A stretch of 64,000 nucleotides of DNA from Haemophilus quentini. Its GTDB lineage: Bacteria > Pseudomonadota > Gammaproteobacteria > Enterobacterales > Pasteurellaceae. How positions within the stretch are numbered: the stretch's first letter is position 1; each line of letters begins with the position of its first letter. The position numbers and the translations under genes were made by a program. The stretch covers positions 1-64,000 of the forward strand of contig MDJB01000059.1 of NCBI GenBank assembly GCA_001752465.1, written 5' to 3'. This document shows positions 39,958 to 49,434 of the stretch, in pieces. The notes under the pieces were generated by a model. The model searched no databases and was not told where the DNA came from. It saw only the letters and a program-made list of their open reading frames with translations.

Positions 39958-42198
39958 CTAAGAATATTTAGGTCTGAAGAAAATCATCGTAAAGATTTGC
40001 CAGAAGAAGGCTAGTGCACCGAAGATGAATACCACATCACCACCTAAACGAACCCAACGTAAGGTATCGAATAATGGTTGTTGCATAAATTCTTCACTAC
40101 GTGCATACCATAAGCCTTCAGAGATACTTGCATATCCTTGGATAACACCGATAGGTAATAAGCTGGATACGATCATCAGCACTAAACCACCGTTTAATAA
40201 CCAGAAGCCCCATTTCATTAACTTATCGTTAAATGGTGTATCCGGACGTAAATAACGCGCGATTAAGAATACGAAGCCTAATGCTAAGAAGCCATACACA
40301 CCGAATAATGCAGCGTGCGCGTGAACGGCAGTCGTGTTTAAGCCTTGAACATAGTAGAGTGAAATTGGTGGATTTATTAAGAAACCAAATACACCTGCAC
40401 CTAACATATTCCAGAATGCGACAGCTACGAAGCAGTAAAGAGGCCATTTTAAACGGTCCATCCAAGGTGTTTTTTGTTGCATTGCCCAGTGTTCCCAAGC
40501 TTCATGACCTAATAACACTAATGGAACCACTTCTAGTGCTGAGAATGACGCACCTACTGCGATAATTGGGGTGGTTGCACCTGCGAAGTATAGGTGGTGG
40601 AACGTACCAGGAATACCGCCGATTAAGAACAATGCCGCTTCAGTAATGGTTGCTACGGTCGCAGTACGACGTGAAACTAAACCTAAACTTACAAAAATGA
40701 ATGAGAGTGCCGCTACAGAGAATACTTCGAAGAAGCCTTCTACCCATAGGTGAACTACCCACCAACGCCAGTATTCCATCACAGAAATGTGAGTGTGCTC
40801 GCCGTAGAATAATGCTGGACCATAGAATAGACCGATCGCAATCACAGAAGCGAAGAATAACGCTAATAAGTTTTTATCACCCGGTTGTTTGAATGCGTTC
40901 ACTGTACCGCGAAGCATTAAGACTAACCAGAATAAGATACCTGCAAATTTCACCGCTTGCCAGAAACGACCTAAGTCAATGAATTCGTAACCTTGATGAC
41001 CGAACATGAAGCTCCATTCTTCAGGAAGAATATGCGCAATCGCTAAGTAGCTACCAGTGAATGAACCTATTACTAATACTACTAATGCCCAGTATAGAAT
41101 ATCTACGCCTAATTTCTGGAATTTTGGATCTTTACCGCCATTGATGATCGGTGCCAGGAATAAACCACCGGCTAAGAATGCCATCGCAATCCAGAATAAT
41201 GCAGCTTGAATATGCCATGTACGCACTAATGAATAAGGTAAGTATTGAGAAATATCAATACCATAGAATTCTTGACCTTCAACGGTATAGTGAGCAACAA
41301 TCGCCCCTAAGTTTACTTGCAGTAAGAATAATGCAAGCACCGTAAAGAGATATTTGCCTAATGCGCGTTGAGAAGGGGTTAACTGTAGTTTTGTGAGGGG
41401 ATCAACTTCCGGAATCGGTGGATCTTGTTCATCTTCACGTTTTTTAAATGACCAAATCCAAACAACGAAACCAATACCCGCAATCAGGAATACCACACTC
41501 GCAATAGACCAAACTACGTTTTCTGGTGTTGGCACGTTATTGATTAATGGCTCATGTGGCCAGTTGTTGGTGTAGCTTGCATTTGTATTTGGACGTTCTG
41601 CAGAGGCAGTCCATGCAGTCCAGAAGAAGAATTTTGTTAAGTCTTTACGCGCTTGTAAGTCAGGAAGGGTATTATCCTTCATGGCGAAGTGTTCACGCGT
41701 GACTTTAGTAGCAGGATCATCGCCGTATAAAGAAATGTAGTATTGTGCTGTTTTTTCCATTGCCGCTAAACGAGTATTTGAAAGCACAACGGTGTCATTT
41801 TCAACTTTGCTGCTACGGTATTCTTTAGTTAAACGTGCTTTTAATAAAGCTTGTTGTTCTTCATTAAGATCTGCAAAGTTTTTACCAAATTCTTTATTTG
41901 CGGTGATATCTAACCAGTTGGTTAATTCACGATGTAGCCAATCTGCAGTCCAGTCAGGCGCTTGGTATGCACCATGACCCCAAACAGAACCTACTTGCAT
42001 ACCACCAGTGGTTTGCCAAGCAGTTTGACCATGTAAAATTTCATCGTGAGTAATCACTTTTTCACCTGATTCTGAAACATATTGTTGCGGAATTGGTGGT
42101 GCTTCACGATAAACTTCAAACCCATAGTAACCGAGAATGGAGAATGCTCCAATCAATACGGCGACTAATAGGTACCAGAACTTTTTATACTGCCCCAT
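39958..42198 (-). CDS. norB: quinol-dependent nitric oxide reductase (qNOR)
   Basis: 746 residues. It reduces two NO to N2O with electrons from quinol. The N-terminal extension (about 1-230) with one membrane helix and a periplasmic domain replaces the NorC cytochrome. The rest has about twelve helices of the heme-copper oxidase fold, with conserved histidines in HIQAALFWIA, HLWVEGFFEVF, HHLYFAGA and HAHAALFGVYG. There is no CxxCH, consistent with the quinol type. It protects against host or denitrification NO. Divergent from a cytochrome c peroxidase gene; the shared upstream region carries FNR-like and other dyads. Confidence 0.95.
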   Translation of the reverse strand: MGQYKKFWYLLVAVLIGAFSILGYYGFEVYREAPPIPQQYVSESGEKVITHDEILHGQTAWQTTGGMQVGSVWGHGAYQAPDWTADWLHRELTNWLDITANKEFGKNFADLNEEQQALLKARLTKEYRSSKVENDTVVLSNTRLAAMEKTAQYYISLYGDDPATKVTREHFAMKDNTLPDLQARKDLTKFFFWTAWTASAERPNTNASYTNNWPHEPLINNVPTPENVVWSIASVVFLIAGIGFVVWIWSFKKREDEQDPPIPEVDPLTKLQLTPSQRALGKYLFTVLALFLLQVNLGAIVAHYTVEGQEFYGIDISQYLPYSLVRTWHIQAALFWIAMAFLAGGLFLAPIINGGKDPKFQKLGVDILYWALVVLVIGSFTGSYLAIAHILPEEWSFMFGHQGYEFIDLGRFWQAVKFAGILFWLVLMLRGTVNAFKQPGDKNLLALFFASVIAIGLFYGPALFYGEHTHISVMEYWRWWVVHLWVEGFFEVFSVAALSFIFVSLGLVSRRTATVATITEAALFLIGGIPGTFHHLYFAGATTPIIAVGASFSALEVVPLVLLGHEAWEHWAMQQKTPWMDRLKWPLYCFVAVAFWNMLGAGVFGFLINPPISLYYVQGLNTTAVHAHAALFGVYGFLALGFVFLIARYLRPDTPFNDKLMKWGFWLLNGGLVLMIVSSLLPIGVIQGYASISEGLWYARSEEFMQQPLFDTLRWVRLGGDVVFIFGALAFFWQIFTMIFFRPKYS

Positions 42199-42270
42199 TT
42201 TATCACTCCTAGGTTATTGAAAAATTAACTTCCTATTTAAAATTATAGGTAAATATTTTACATAAAGCAA

Positions 42271-42297
42271 AATACCCAACTAATTATATCGGGTATT
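42271..42297 (-). promoter_or_regulatory. palindrome over a possible norB promoter
   Basis: AATACCC (42271-42277) and GGGTATT (42291-42297) form a 7-bp dyad with a 13-base spacer. A minus-strand TATAAT (complement at 42283-42288) lies inside it, so a bound protein would block that promoter. The regulator is unknown; it does not match the NsrR consensus I know. Confidence 0.35.
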
Positions 42298-42351
42298 ATG
42301 ACGTTAAAGTAATACCTATAACAAAGTAATTGACTAAAACAGTAGGTTATT

Positions 42352-42365
42352 TTGATTAAGATCAT
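42352..42365. promoter_or_regulatory. FNR-like site between norB and ccp
   Basis: TTGATTAAGATCAT matches 9 of 10 bases of TTGAT-N4-ATCAA. It is 154 bp from norB and 213 bp from the peroxidase gene. A site centred here could act as a class II activator for norB if transcription starts near 42317, where only a poor -10 (TTACTT) is seen. The rest of 42199-42577 is AT-rich with no gene. Confidence 0.45.
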
Positions 42366-42577
42366 CAAAAAAGCTCAGCTAAAAAATGTTTTAACAGTTC
42401 TTCAATTCCCAAAAGCATTGCTTTTCTACTATTAAGTTTAAGTATGTAAGAAAAGGTTTAAAAATTTGAGTTTGGTGTAAGATATCAATGTTTAAGTTAA
42501 TTTATGCGCAGTCTAAATTTATAATAGTAAATTTACTTTGACTAAGTGCAGTTATTTTTTATGCTCATGGAGTTAGA

Positions 42578-43708
42578 ATGAAAAAATATTTCTTGTCATT
42601 ATTTGCCTTACCTATTTTTTGTTTTGCTCAAGAAGAACCCATAAATCCCGCATTGCTTGGATTGGGTCAGGCTTTCTTTTTTGATAAATCACTTTCTTAC
42701 AACAAAACGCAGAGTTGCTCCACTTGCCATATGCCTGCAGCAGCTTTTGCGGATTTACGTGAAAATGATATAGATAAAATGGTTTCGCAAGGTGATGATC
42801 CGACAAAGTTTGGTAATCGCAACACACCAACAGCCATTTATGCAAAATATTCCCCTGATTTTCATTTCGATGAAAAAATTAAGGATTATGTTGGCGGCCA
42901 ATTTTGGGATGGTCGAGCAAAACATTTAGCTGAGCAGGCGGGGGGGCCTCCACTCAATCCTGTTGAAATGGGCATGAAAGACAAAGCCAGCGTGGTAAAA
43001 CGTATTACCGAAAATCAGGCAGTGAAAGATTACATTACCAAGCATTGGGGCGAGGAAATTTGGCAAGATGATGAGAAAATTTATGCCATTATGGAACAGG
43101 CACTTGCTGCATTTCAGCAATTAGATTTGTTTGCTCAGTTCAGTTCTAAATATGACCGCACTTTGGCAGGGCAAGATAAATTTACTGAGCAAGAAGCATT
43201 AGGCAAGGCGTTATTTTTTGATAAAGAAAAAACAACTTGCAGTAATTGTCATCAGCTGAATGATAAAGATCATCGTGAAGAAACTTTTACAAATTATCGT
43301 TATTTCAATCTCGGTGTGCCGAAAAATGAGGCGTTGATTGCTCATAATAAATTAGGCGAAGATTGGGTGGATAATGGATTGTTAGATAATCCAATGGTGA
43401 AAGGTGATATTGCTCAAAAAGGCAAATTTAAAGTGCCGACATTGCGTAATGTCGCCGTTACTGCGCCTTATATGCATAACGGCGTATTTAAAGAATTGCG
43501 CACCGTATTATTATTTTTAGATAGCCATAATAACCCTGAGCGTAAGATAAATCCTGAAATGGGTAAACCTTGGTCGGCAGCAGAATATGCGCCAACGATA
43601 AGCCATAGCGATCTTAAAGGTAAACCGCTTACCGATGCAGAAATTGATGCGTTGGAAGCGTTTTTGAAAACATTGACTGATGCAGCCTATGATAAGGGCG
43701 GTGAGTAA
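42578..43708 (+). CDS. periplasmic di-heme cytochrome c peroxidase
   Basis: 376 residues. A signal peptide (residues 1-17, cut after CFA) is followed by two heme sites, CSTCH at 47-51 and CSNCH at 221-225. NPVEMGM near 127-133 and the late PTLRNVAVTAPYMHNG motif are typical of bacterial CcpA-type peroxidases. It reduces hydrogen peroxide in the periplasm with electrons from c-type cytochromes. MauG-like members look similar, but this length and both motifs favour a peroxidase. The ATG is preceded by GGAG. Confidence 0.93.
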   Translation: MKKYFLSLFALPIFCFAQEEPINPALLGLGQAFFFDKSLSYNKTQSCSTCHMPAAAFADLRENDIDKMVSQGDDPTKFGNRNTPTAIYAKYSPDFHFDEKIKDYVGGQFWDGRAKHLAEQAGGPPLNPVEMGMKDKASVVKRITENQAVKDYITKHWGEEIWQDDEKIYAIMEQALAAFQQLDLFAQFSSKYDRTLAGQDKFTEQEALGKALFFDKEKTTCSNCHQLNDKDHREETFTNYRYFNLGVPKNEALIAHNKLGEDWVDNGLLDNPMVKGDIAQKGKFKVPTLRNVAVTAPYMHNGVFKELRTVLLFLDSHNNPERKINPEMGKPWSAAEYAPTISHSDLKGKPLTDAEIDALEAFLKTLTDAAYDKGGE

Positions 43709-43788
43709 GATAATTTCACCGCACTTAAAGCTAAAATTTAACTCATATTTCTATGTTACAATTTACGGCATCATTTTAAGGGGGATAT

Positions 43789-45378
43789 ATGTCAGAGAAT
43801 TTGTGGCTTTTTAGCTTGTTAGTAATAGTTATTCTATTGATTTTATTGCTTATTCTACGCCAGCAAAAATATACACATCTTCATCAAGAATTATCGAAAA
43901 CGACTCAAGATTATAATCAACTTGCTAGTAAATTCGATGAACTTAGCAGCATCAAAAATCAGCTAGAGCAGCAAACCATCAAAGCTCAAACAGAAAGCCA
44001 AGGCTTGTTAGTTCGACTCAATGAACGTGATGAAAAAATTCATTATCTCACTCAAGAACTGGATGAAGAACAATCTCGCCATTCCGCCATCGCAGAGCAA
44101 ATTACCGCATTAAAAGAACGCTTCGGGATCGCTTCTGCGCAAGCTGAAAGTTTGAATGCCCAGTTGCAACATAGCCAAAGCCAGTTATCTCGTAAAGAAC
44201 AGGAACAACAACATTTAACTGAAAAATTGACCGCACTTTCTCAAGAATTAACAGGATTAAAAACAACGTTAGCAGAAAAAGAAAAACATTTTTCAGAGCA
44301 ACAACAGAACTTTGAACAATCTAAGCAGCAGTTAGGCGTGGAATTTCAAAATCTAGCCAATCGGATTTTGGATGAAAAAAGTCGATCATTTAGTCAATCA
44401 AATCAAACTGCCTTGGAAACGTTGCTCAAGCCTTTCCGAGAGCAAATTGAAGGTTTCCAAAAACGCGTCAATGAAATTCACTCCGAATCTGTGAAAGGTA
44501 ATGCTGGCTTGGAAGCTGAAATTAAAAAAGTGCTGGAAATCGGTCTGAATATGTCGCAAGAGGCGAGTAATTTAACTTCTGCACTGAAAGGTGAAAAGAA
44601 AACTTTAGGCAACTGGGGCGAAGTGCAATTAGAACGAGCGTTGCAACTGGCTGGGCTTGAAGAAAATGTGCATTACCGTGCTCAAGCACATTTTAAAGAT
44701 GAACAAGGCGGACGCAATTACCCTGATTTTGTGTTGAATTTACCTGATGAAAAACACTTAATTATCGATAGCAAAATGTCGTTGGTGGCTTACGAAAGTG
44801 CGGTGAATTCTGAGGATGATTTTGAACGTGAGCGTTTACTAAAAGAACATATATCCGCATTGAAAAGCCATATTAATGATCTGCATAAAAAAGATTACAG
44901 TAATCTTATTGGTATGCGTAGCCCGAATTTTGTTCTCATGTTTATTGCGGTGGAACCCGCATATATTGAGGCTTTAAAATCTGATCCCGCCTTATTTAAT
45001 TATGGTTATGAACGTAATGTCATTATGGTTTCTCACACCACCTTAATGCCGATTTTACGTACCGTAGCAAATTTGTGGCGCATCGAACGCGGTAATGCAG
45101 AGGCAAAAGAAATCGCTGAAAAAGCGGGTGAAATTTATAACCAAATTTGCTTGGTTGCAGAACGTTTAAGTAAGCTTGGCAATACGCTTTCCACTGTCAG
45201 CAATCAATACAACAGCACAGTCACCGCTCTTGTTGGCCAACAAGGTTTAGTTGGCAAAGTAGAACGATTTAAAACCCTTTCCGCAAAAGCCAATAAAACA
45301 ATGCCCGATGTGGAGTTGTTAAATAATCAGGTGGATTTGGCGAGGTTGAATGTCTTAAATCAAGAAAATCTTCAATAA
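43789..45378 (+). CDS. rmuC: DNA recombination protein RmuC
   Basis: 529 residues. One N-terminal membrane helix (about 4-24), a coiled coil of about 170 residues rich in Gln/Glu/Lys, then the RmuC domain (about 200-500). That domain carries YPDFVLNLPDEKHLIIDSKM, a PD-(D/E)XK-like nuclease core. RmuC limits inversions at short repeats. Single gene with its own terminator. Confidence 0.94.
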   Translation: MSENLWLFSLLVIVILLILLLILRQQKYTHLHQELSKTTQDYNQLASKFDELSSIKNQLEQQTIKAQTESQGLLVRLNERDEKIHYLTQELDEEQSRHSAIAEQITALKERFGIASAQAESLNAQLQHSQSQLSRKEQEQQHLTEKLTALSQELTGLKTTLAEKEKHFSEQQQNFEQSKQQLGVEFQNLANRILDEKSRSFSQSNQTALETLLKPFREQIEGFQKRVNEIHSESVKGNAGLEAEIKKVLEIGLNMSQEASNLTSALKGEKKTLGNWGEVQLERALQLAGLEENVHYRAQAHFKDEQGGRNYPDFVLNLPDEKHLIIDSKMSLVAYESAVNSEDDFERERLLKEHISALKSHINDLHKKDYSNLIGMRSPNFVLMFIAVEPAYIEALKSDPALFNYGYERNVIMVSHTTLMPILRTVANLWRIERGNAEAKEIAEKAGEIYNQICLVAERLSKLGNTLSTVSNQYNSTVTALVGQQGLVGKVERFKTLSAKANKTMPDVELLNNQVDLARLNVLNQENLQ

Positions 45379-45381
45379 TTT

Positions 45382-45420
45382 ATTCTCCGATTGAATGCAA
45401 ATTTGGTTGGAGAATTTTTT
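45382..45420 (+). terminator. rmuC terminator
   Basis: Stem ATTCTCC (45382-45388) with GGAGAAT (45409-45415) then TTTTT. It lies 3 bp beyond the stop codon. Confidence 0.7.
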
Positions 45421-45437
45421 GTCCTATCTAGAAATTT

Positions 45438-45453
45438 TGTGATCAATATCCCA
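45438..45453 (+). promoter_or_regulatory. CRP-like site of the rbs operon
   Basis: TGTGA-N6-TCCCA, 9 of 10 bases of the CRP core TGTGA-N6-TCACA. Its centre is about 59.5 bp upstream of the predicted start, near the class I position. Confidence 0.5.
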
Positions 45454-45470
45454 AATTTGAAATTTCTTAG

Positions 45471-45498
45471 TTGTTTTTCTATTTTTGTTATCTATATT
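45471..45498 (+). promoter_or_regulatory. rbsDACBK promoter
   Basis: TTGTTT (45471-45476), 16-bp spacer, TATATT (45493-45498). The predicted start near 45505 lies inside the RbsR operator. Confidence 0.6.
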
Positions 45499-45502
45499 TG
45501 TC

Positions 45503-45522
45503 TTATCGAAACGTTTCGATAA
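45503..45522. promoter_or_regulatory. RbsR operator
   Basis: A perfect 20-bp palindrome, TTATCGAAACGTTTCGATAA, with the central CG and AAACGTTT core typical of LacI-family operators. It sits directly after the -10 box, so RbsR binding would block transcription; ribose should release it. Confidence 0.85.
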
Positions 45523-45540
45523 CAAAAAAGGAGCTTTTAG

Positions 45541-45960
45541 ATGAAAAAAACAGCTTTATTGAATGCGCAACTTTCGCATTGCATTGCTACACTTGGTCAT
45601 ACGGAAAGTTTGACGATTTGCGATGCTGGACTTCCAATTCCGTTAAGTGTGGAACGTATCGATCTCGCATTAACTGCAGGTGTACCAAGTTTTCTACAAA
45701 CGTTGAATGTAGTAACGAATGAAATGTATGTTGAACGCGTTGTTATTGCAGAAGAAATTAAAGAAAAAAATCCAGAAATATTGACCGCACTTTTAACACA
45801 ACTTCAACAACTTGAAAGTCATCAGGGTAATCAAATACAAGTGGAATTTGTATCGCACGAAACTTTTAAAAAATTTACCCTTGAAAGTAAAGCTATTGTT
45901 CGTACTGGCGAATGTTCACCTTATGCCAATGTAATTTTATATTCTGGTGTGCCATTTTAA
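45541..45960 (+). CDS. rbsD: D-ribose pyranase
   Basis: 139 residues. It interconverts the pyranose and furanose forms of ribose so that RbsK gets its substrate. N-terminal [10 protein letters not shown] with the catalytic His (about residue 20) and C-terminal [13 protein letters not shown] are family signatures. Preceded by AAGGAG. First gene of the operon; rbsA starts 13 bp later. Confidence 0.96.
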   Translation: MKKTALLNAQLSHCIATLGHTESLTICDAGLPIPLSVERIDLALTAGVPSFLQTLNVVTNEMYVERVVIAEEIKEKNPEILTALLTQLQQLESHQGNQIQVEFVSHETFKKFTLESKAIVRTGECSPYANVILYSGVPF

Positions 45961-45973
45961 TCAGGGTGAAATT

Positions 45974-47455
45974 ATGGAAACTTTACTCAAAATTAGTGGT
46001 GTTGATAAGTCATTTCCGGGTGTGAAAGCCTTGAATAATGCCTGTTTATCTGTTTACGCTGGACGTGTAATGGCATTGATGGGGGAAAATGGGGCGGGTA
46101 AATCAACGTTGATGAAAGTGCTTACTGGTATTTATTCCAAAGATGCAGGCACAATTGAGTATCTTAATCGATCGGTTAATTTCAATGGACCTAAAGCCTC
46201 ACAGGAAGCTGGTATTAGTATCATTCACCAAGAACTTAATTTAGTTGGCAATCTCACTATTGCGGAAAATATTTTTCTTGGTCGTGAATTTAAAACCCCT
46301 TGGGGAGCGATTAACTGGCAGAAAATGCACCAAGAAGCAGACAAGCTGCTTGCGCGTTTGGGGGTAACTCACAGCAGTAAACAGCTTTGCGCTGAACTTT
46401 CTATTGGTGAGCAACAAATGGTGGAGATAGCCAAAGCCTTAAGTTTTGAATCCAAAGTTATCATTATGGATGAACCAACCGATGCACTCACAGATACGGA
46501 AACCGAAGCCCTATTCAATGTGATTCGTGAACTCAAAGCAGAAAATCGCGGCATTGTTTATATCTCTCATCGTTTAAAAGAAATTTTCCAAATTTGTGAT
46601 GATGTGACGGTTTTACGCGATGGTCAATTTATCGGTGAACGCATTGTGGCAGAGATTACAGAAGATGATTTAATTGAAATGATGGTTGGTCGTCGTCTTG
46701 ATGAACAATATCCGCATTTATCACAAGAAAAAGGCGAATGTGTATTGGATGTGAAACATGTGAGCGGAAACGGCATTGATGATGTTTCCTTCAAATTGCA
46801 TGCCGGTGAAATTGTCGGCGTATCAGGCTTAATGGGCGCGGGTAGAACGGAACTCGGCAAGCTACTTTACGGTGCTTTGCCAAAAACAGCGGGGAAAGTG
46901 CGGTTAAAAAATCAAGAGATTGAGAATCGTAGTCCGCAAGATGGTTTGGATAATGGCATTGTATATATTTCTGAAGATCGTAAAAGTGATGGCTTGGTTT
47001 TAGGCATGTCGGTGAAAGAAAATATGTCGCTCACATCGCTCGATCATTTTTCACAAAAAGGCAGTATTCGCCATCAAGCGGAAAAAATGGCAGTAGATGA
47101 CTTTATTTTGATGTTTAACATTAAAACGCCTAACCGTGATCAACAAGTAGGTTTGCTATCTGGTGGAAATCAACAAAAAGTGGCAATTGCTCGTGGATTA
47201 ATGACTCGTCCAAATGTGTTGATTTTAGATGAACCAACTCGTGGCGTAGATGTCGGCGCGAAGAAAGAAATTTATCAGTTGATTAACGAATTTAAGAAAG
47301 AGGGGTTGAGTATTTTAATGATCTCATCTGATATGCCAGAAGTGCTTGGTATGAGTGATCGCATTTTGGTTATGCGAGAAGGCAGAATCAGTGCAGAATT
47401 TTCTCGTGAAGAGGCAACTCAAGAAAAATTATTAGCAGCAGCTATCGGTAAATAA
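45974..47455 (+). CDS. rbsA: ribose ABC transporter ATP-binding protein
   Basis: 493 residues from the ATG at 45974, which has AGGGTGA upstream; the nine codons above it are not family-like. Two fused ABC domains: an intact Walker [10 protein letters not shown] (about 36-44) in the first, a degenerate [10 protein letters not shown] in the second. The LSIGEQQ and LSGGNQQK signatures are both present. It powers ribose import with RbsC and RbsB. Confidence 0.96.
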   Translation: METLLKISGVDKSFPGVKALNNACLSVYAGRVMALMGENGAGKSTLMKVLTGIYSKDAGTIEYLNRSVNFNGPKASQEAGISIIHQELNLVGNLTIAENIFLGREFKTPWGAINWQKMHQEADKLLARLGVTHSSKQLCAELSIGEQQMVEIAKALSFESKVIIMDEPTDALTDTETEALFNVIRELKAENRGIVYISHRLKEIFQICDDVTVLRDGQFIGERIVAEITEDDLIEMMVGRRLDEQYPHLSQEKGECVLDVKHVSGNGIDDVSFKLHAGEIVGVSGLMGAGRTELGKLLYGALPKTAGKVRLKNQEIENRSPQDGLDNGIVYISEDRKSDGLVLGMSVKENMSLTSLDHFSQKGSIRHQAEKMAVDDFILMFNIKTPNRDQQVGLLSGGNQQKVAIARGLMTRPNVLILDEPTRGVDVGAKKEIYQLINEFKKEGLSILMISSDMPEVLGMSDRILVMREGRISAEFSREEATQEKLLAAAIGK

Positions 47456-47467
47456 GCGTAGGTAAAT

Positions 47468-48439
47468 ATGATGAAAACTGAAACATCTTCTATCCAAATA
47501 GGCAAATTTTTGATTGAACAACGATCTTTTATTGCATTGATTATTCTTATTGCGATTGTATCAATGATTAATCCCGATTTTTTCAGTGTAGATAATATTT
47601 TGAATATTTTACGTCAAACTTCGGTTAATGCGATTATTGCAGTGGGGATGACCTTTGTTATTTTAATTGCAGGTATAGATCTTTCTGTGGGGTCTGTATT
47701 GGCATTGACTGGCGCTATTGCAGCCTCAATGGTAAGTCTTGAATTGCCTATTTTTTTAGTAATTCCTGTGGTTTTATTGATTGGAACACTTCTTGGTAGC
47801 ATAAGTGGCGTAATTGTTGCAAAGGGAAAAGTTCAGGCGTTTATTGCTACCTTGGTTACCATGACCTTACTACGTGGTATAACAATGGTTTATACAGATG
47901 GTCGTCCTATTACGACAGGTTTTTCGGATAATGCTGATCTATTTGCTAGCATTGGTACAGGCTATTTTTTAGGTATCCCAGTACCAATTTGGATTATGAG
48001 TATCGTGTTTGCTGTCGCTTGGTATATTTTAAAACACACGCCTATTGGTCGTTATATCTACGCGCTCGGTGGTAATGAATCAGCAACTCAACTTTCTGGT
48101 ATTAATGTCAATAAAATCAAAGTATTTGTTTTTGCTGCCAGTGGATTTCTTTCTGCATTAGCAGGTTTAATTGTTACTTCACGTTTATCTTCTGCTCAAC
48201 CCACTGCTGGCGTATCTTATGAATTAGATGCAATTGCTGCCGTGGTAGTCGGTGGAACCAGTTTGATGGGAGGAAAAGGTCGTGTAATGGGAACTCTCAT
48301 CGGTGCATTAATCATCGGATTTTTAAACAATGCATTAAATCTATTAGATATTTCATCTTACTATCAAATGATAGCAAAAGCGTTGGTTATTTTGGTTGCT
48401 GTTTTAGCCGATAACTATCTTGGTACAAAAAAACTGTAA
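47468..48439 (+). CDS. rbsC: ribose ABC transporter permease
   Basis: 323 residues, about eight to ten hydrophobic helices, with the family motif GIDLSVGSVLALTGA at about 75-89 and GGNESATQLSGI near 203. It forms the channel of the ribose importer in the inner membrane. 12 bp after rbsA. Confidence 0.96.
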   Translation: MMKTETSSIQIGKFLIEQRSFIALIILIAIVSMINPDFFSVDNILNILRQTSVNAIIAVGMTFVILIAGIDLSVGSVLALTGAIAASMVSLELPIFLVIPVVLLIGTLLGSISGVIVAKGKVQAFIATLVTMTLLRGITMVYTDGRPITTGFSDNADLFASIGTGYFLGIPVPIWIMSIVFAVAWYILKHTPIGRYIYALGGNESATQLSGINVNKIKVFVFAASGFLSALAGLIVTSRLSSAQPTAGVSYELDAIAAVVVGGTSLMGGKGRVMGTLIGALIIGFLNNALNLLDISSYYQMIAKALVILVAVLADNYLGTKKL

Positions 48440-48458
48440 CTCACTTTAAGGAGAAACT

Positions 48459-49337
48459 ATGAAAAAACTAACCGCACTTACTTCTGCTGTATTATTAGGT
48501 TTGGCTGTTTCTGGCTCTGCTTCTGCACAAGACACAATCGCTTTGGCAGTATCTACATTAGATAACCCATTTTTTGTAACGTTAAAAGATGGCGCACAGA
48601 AAAAAGCGGATGAATTAGGTTATAAGTTAGTGGTGCTTGATTCACAAAATGACCCTGCTAAAGAATTAGCTAATGTCGAAGATTTAACTGTGCGTGGTGC
48701 AAAAATATTATTGATCAATCCAACTGATTCTGAAGCAGTTGGCAACGCAGTGGCGATTGCAAACCGTAAGCATATTCCAGTAATTACATTAGATCGTGGC
48801 GCAGCTAAAGGAAACGTAGTGAGCCATATTGCATCTGACAATATCGCAGGTGGTAAAATGGCAGGTGATTTTATCGCACAGAAATTAGGCGATAATGCCA
48901 AGGTGATTCAACTTGAAGGTATTGCGGGAACATCTGCAGCACGCGAACGAGGCGAGGGTTTCAAACAAGCTATTGATGCTCATAAATTCAATGTGCTTGC
49001 CAGTCAGCCAGCAGATTTTGATCGAACAAAAGGTTTGAATGTAACGGAAAATTTGTTGGCATCTAAAGGTGATGTTCAAGCAATTTTTGCGCAAAATGAT
49101 GAAATGGCATTAGGTGCATTGCGTGCGGTGAAAGCAGCAAATAAAAAAGTCCTTATCGTAGGTTTTGATGGTACCGATGATGGAGTAAAAGCTGTAAAAA
49201 GTGGCAAAATGGCGGCAACTATCGCACAACAACCCGAGCTTATTGGTTCATTAGGTGTTGTTACCGCTGATAAAATCTTAAAGGGCGAAAAAGTTGAAGC
49301 GAAAATTCCAGTAGATTTGAAAGTAATAAGCGAATAA
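48459..49337 (+). CDS. rbsB: ribose-binding periplasmic protein
   Basis: 292 residues. The signal peptide (1-23) ends in SASA before QDT. The mature part is a type I periplasmic sugar-binding protein with [15 protein letters not shown] and [11 protein letters not shown], ribose-contact segments conserved with RbsB of E. coli. An uptake signal lies inside the signal-peptide codons. AAGGAG precedes the ATG. Confidence 0.97.
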   Translation: MKKLTALTSAVLLGLAVSGSASAQDTIALAVSTLDNPFFVTLKDGAQKKADELGYKLVVLDSQNDPAKELANVEDLTVRGAKILLINPTDSEAVGNAVAIANRKHIPVITLDRGAAKGNVVSHIASDNIAGGKMAGDFIAQKLGDNAKVIQLEGIAGTSAARERGEGFKQAIDAHKFNVLASQPADFDRTKGLNVTENLLASKGDVQAIFAQNDEMALGALRAVKAANKKVLIVGFDGTDDGVKAVKSGKMAATIAQQPELIGSLGVVTADKILKGEKVEAKIPVDLKVISE

Positions 49338-49371
49338 TCTATCTACTGAATAAGCTCGTTATATCACATTA

Positions 49372-49395
49372 TGGGGCAAATTATATTTGTCCCAT
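49372..49395 (+). other. hairpin after rbsB
   Basis: ATGGGGCAA (49372-49380) pairs with TTGTCCCAT (49387-49395), with one G-U pair, and no T-run follows. It fits an mRNA 3'-stabilising or partial-termination element that keeps rbsB transcript above rbsK. Confidence 0.5.
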
Positions 49396-49434
49396 TGTGT
49401 AGAAAGAAAAAATATAACAATACAGGATAAAATA

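Noticed and set aside
45947-45973. Upstream start for rbsA inside rbsD
   Set aside because: The ATG at 45974 has a ribosome site and matches the family start.
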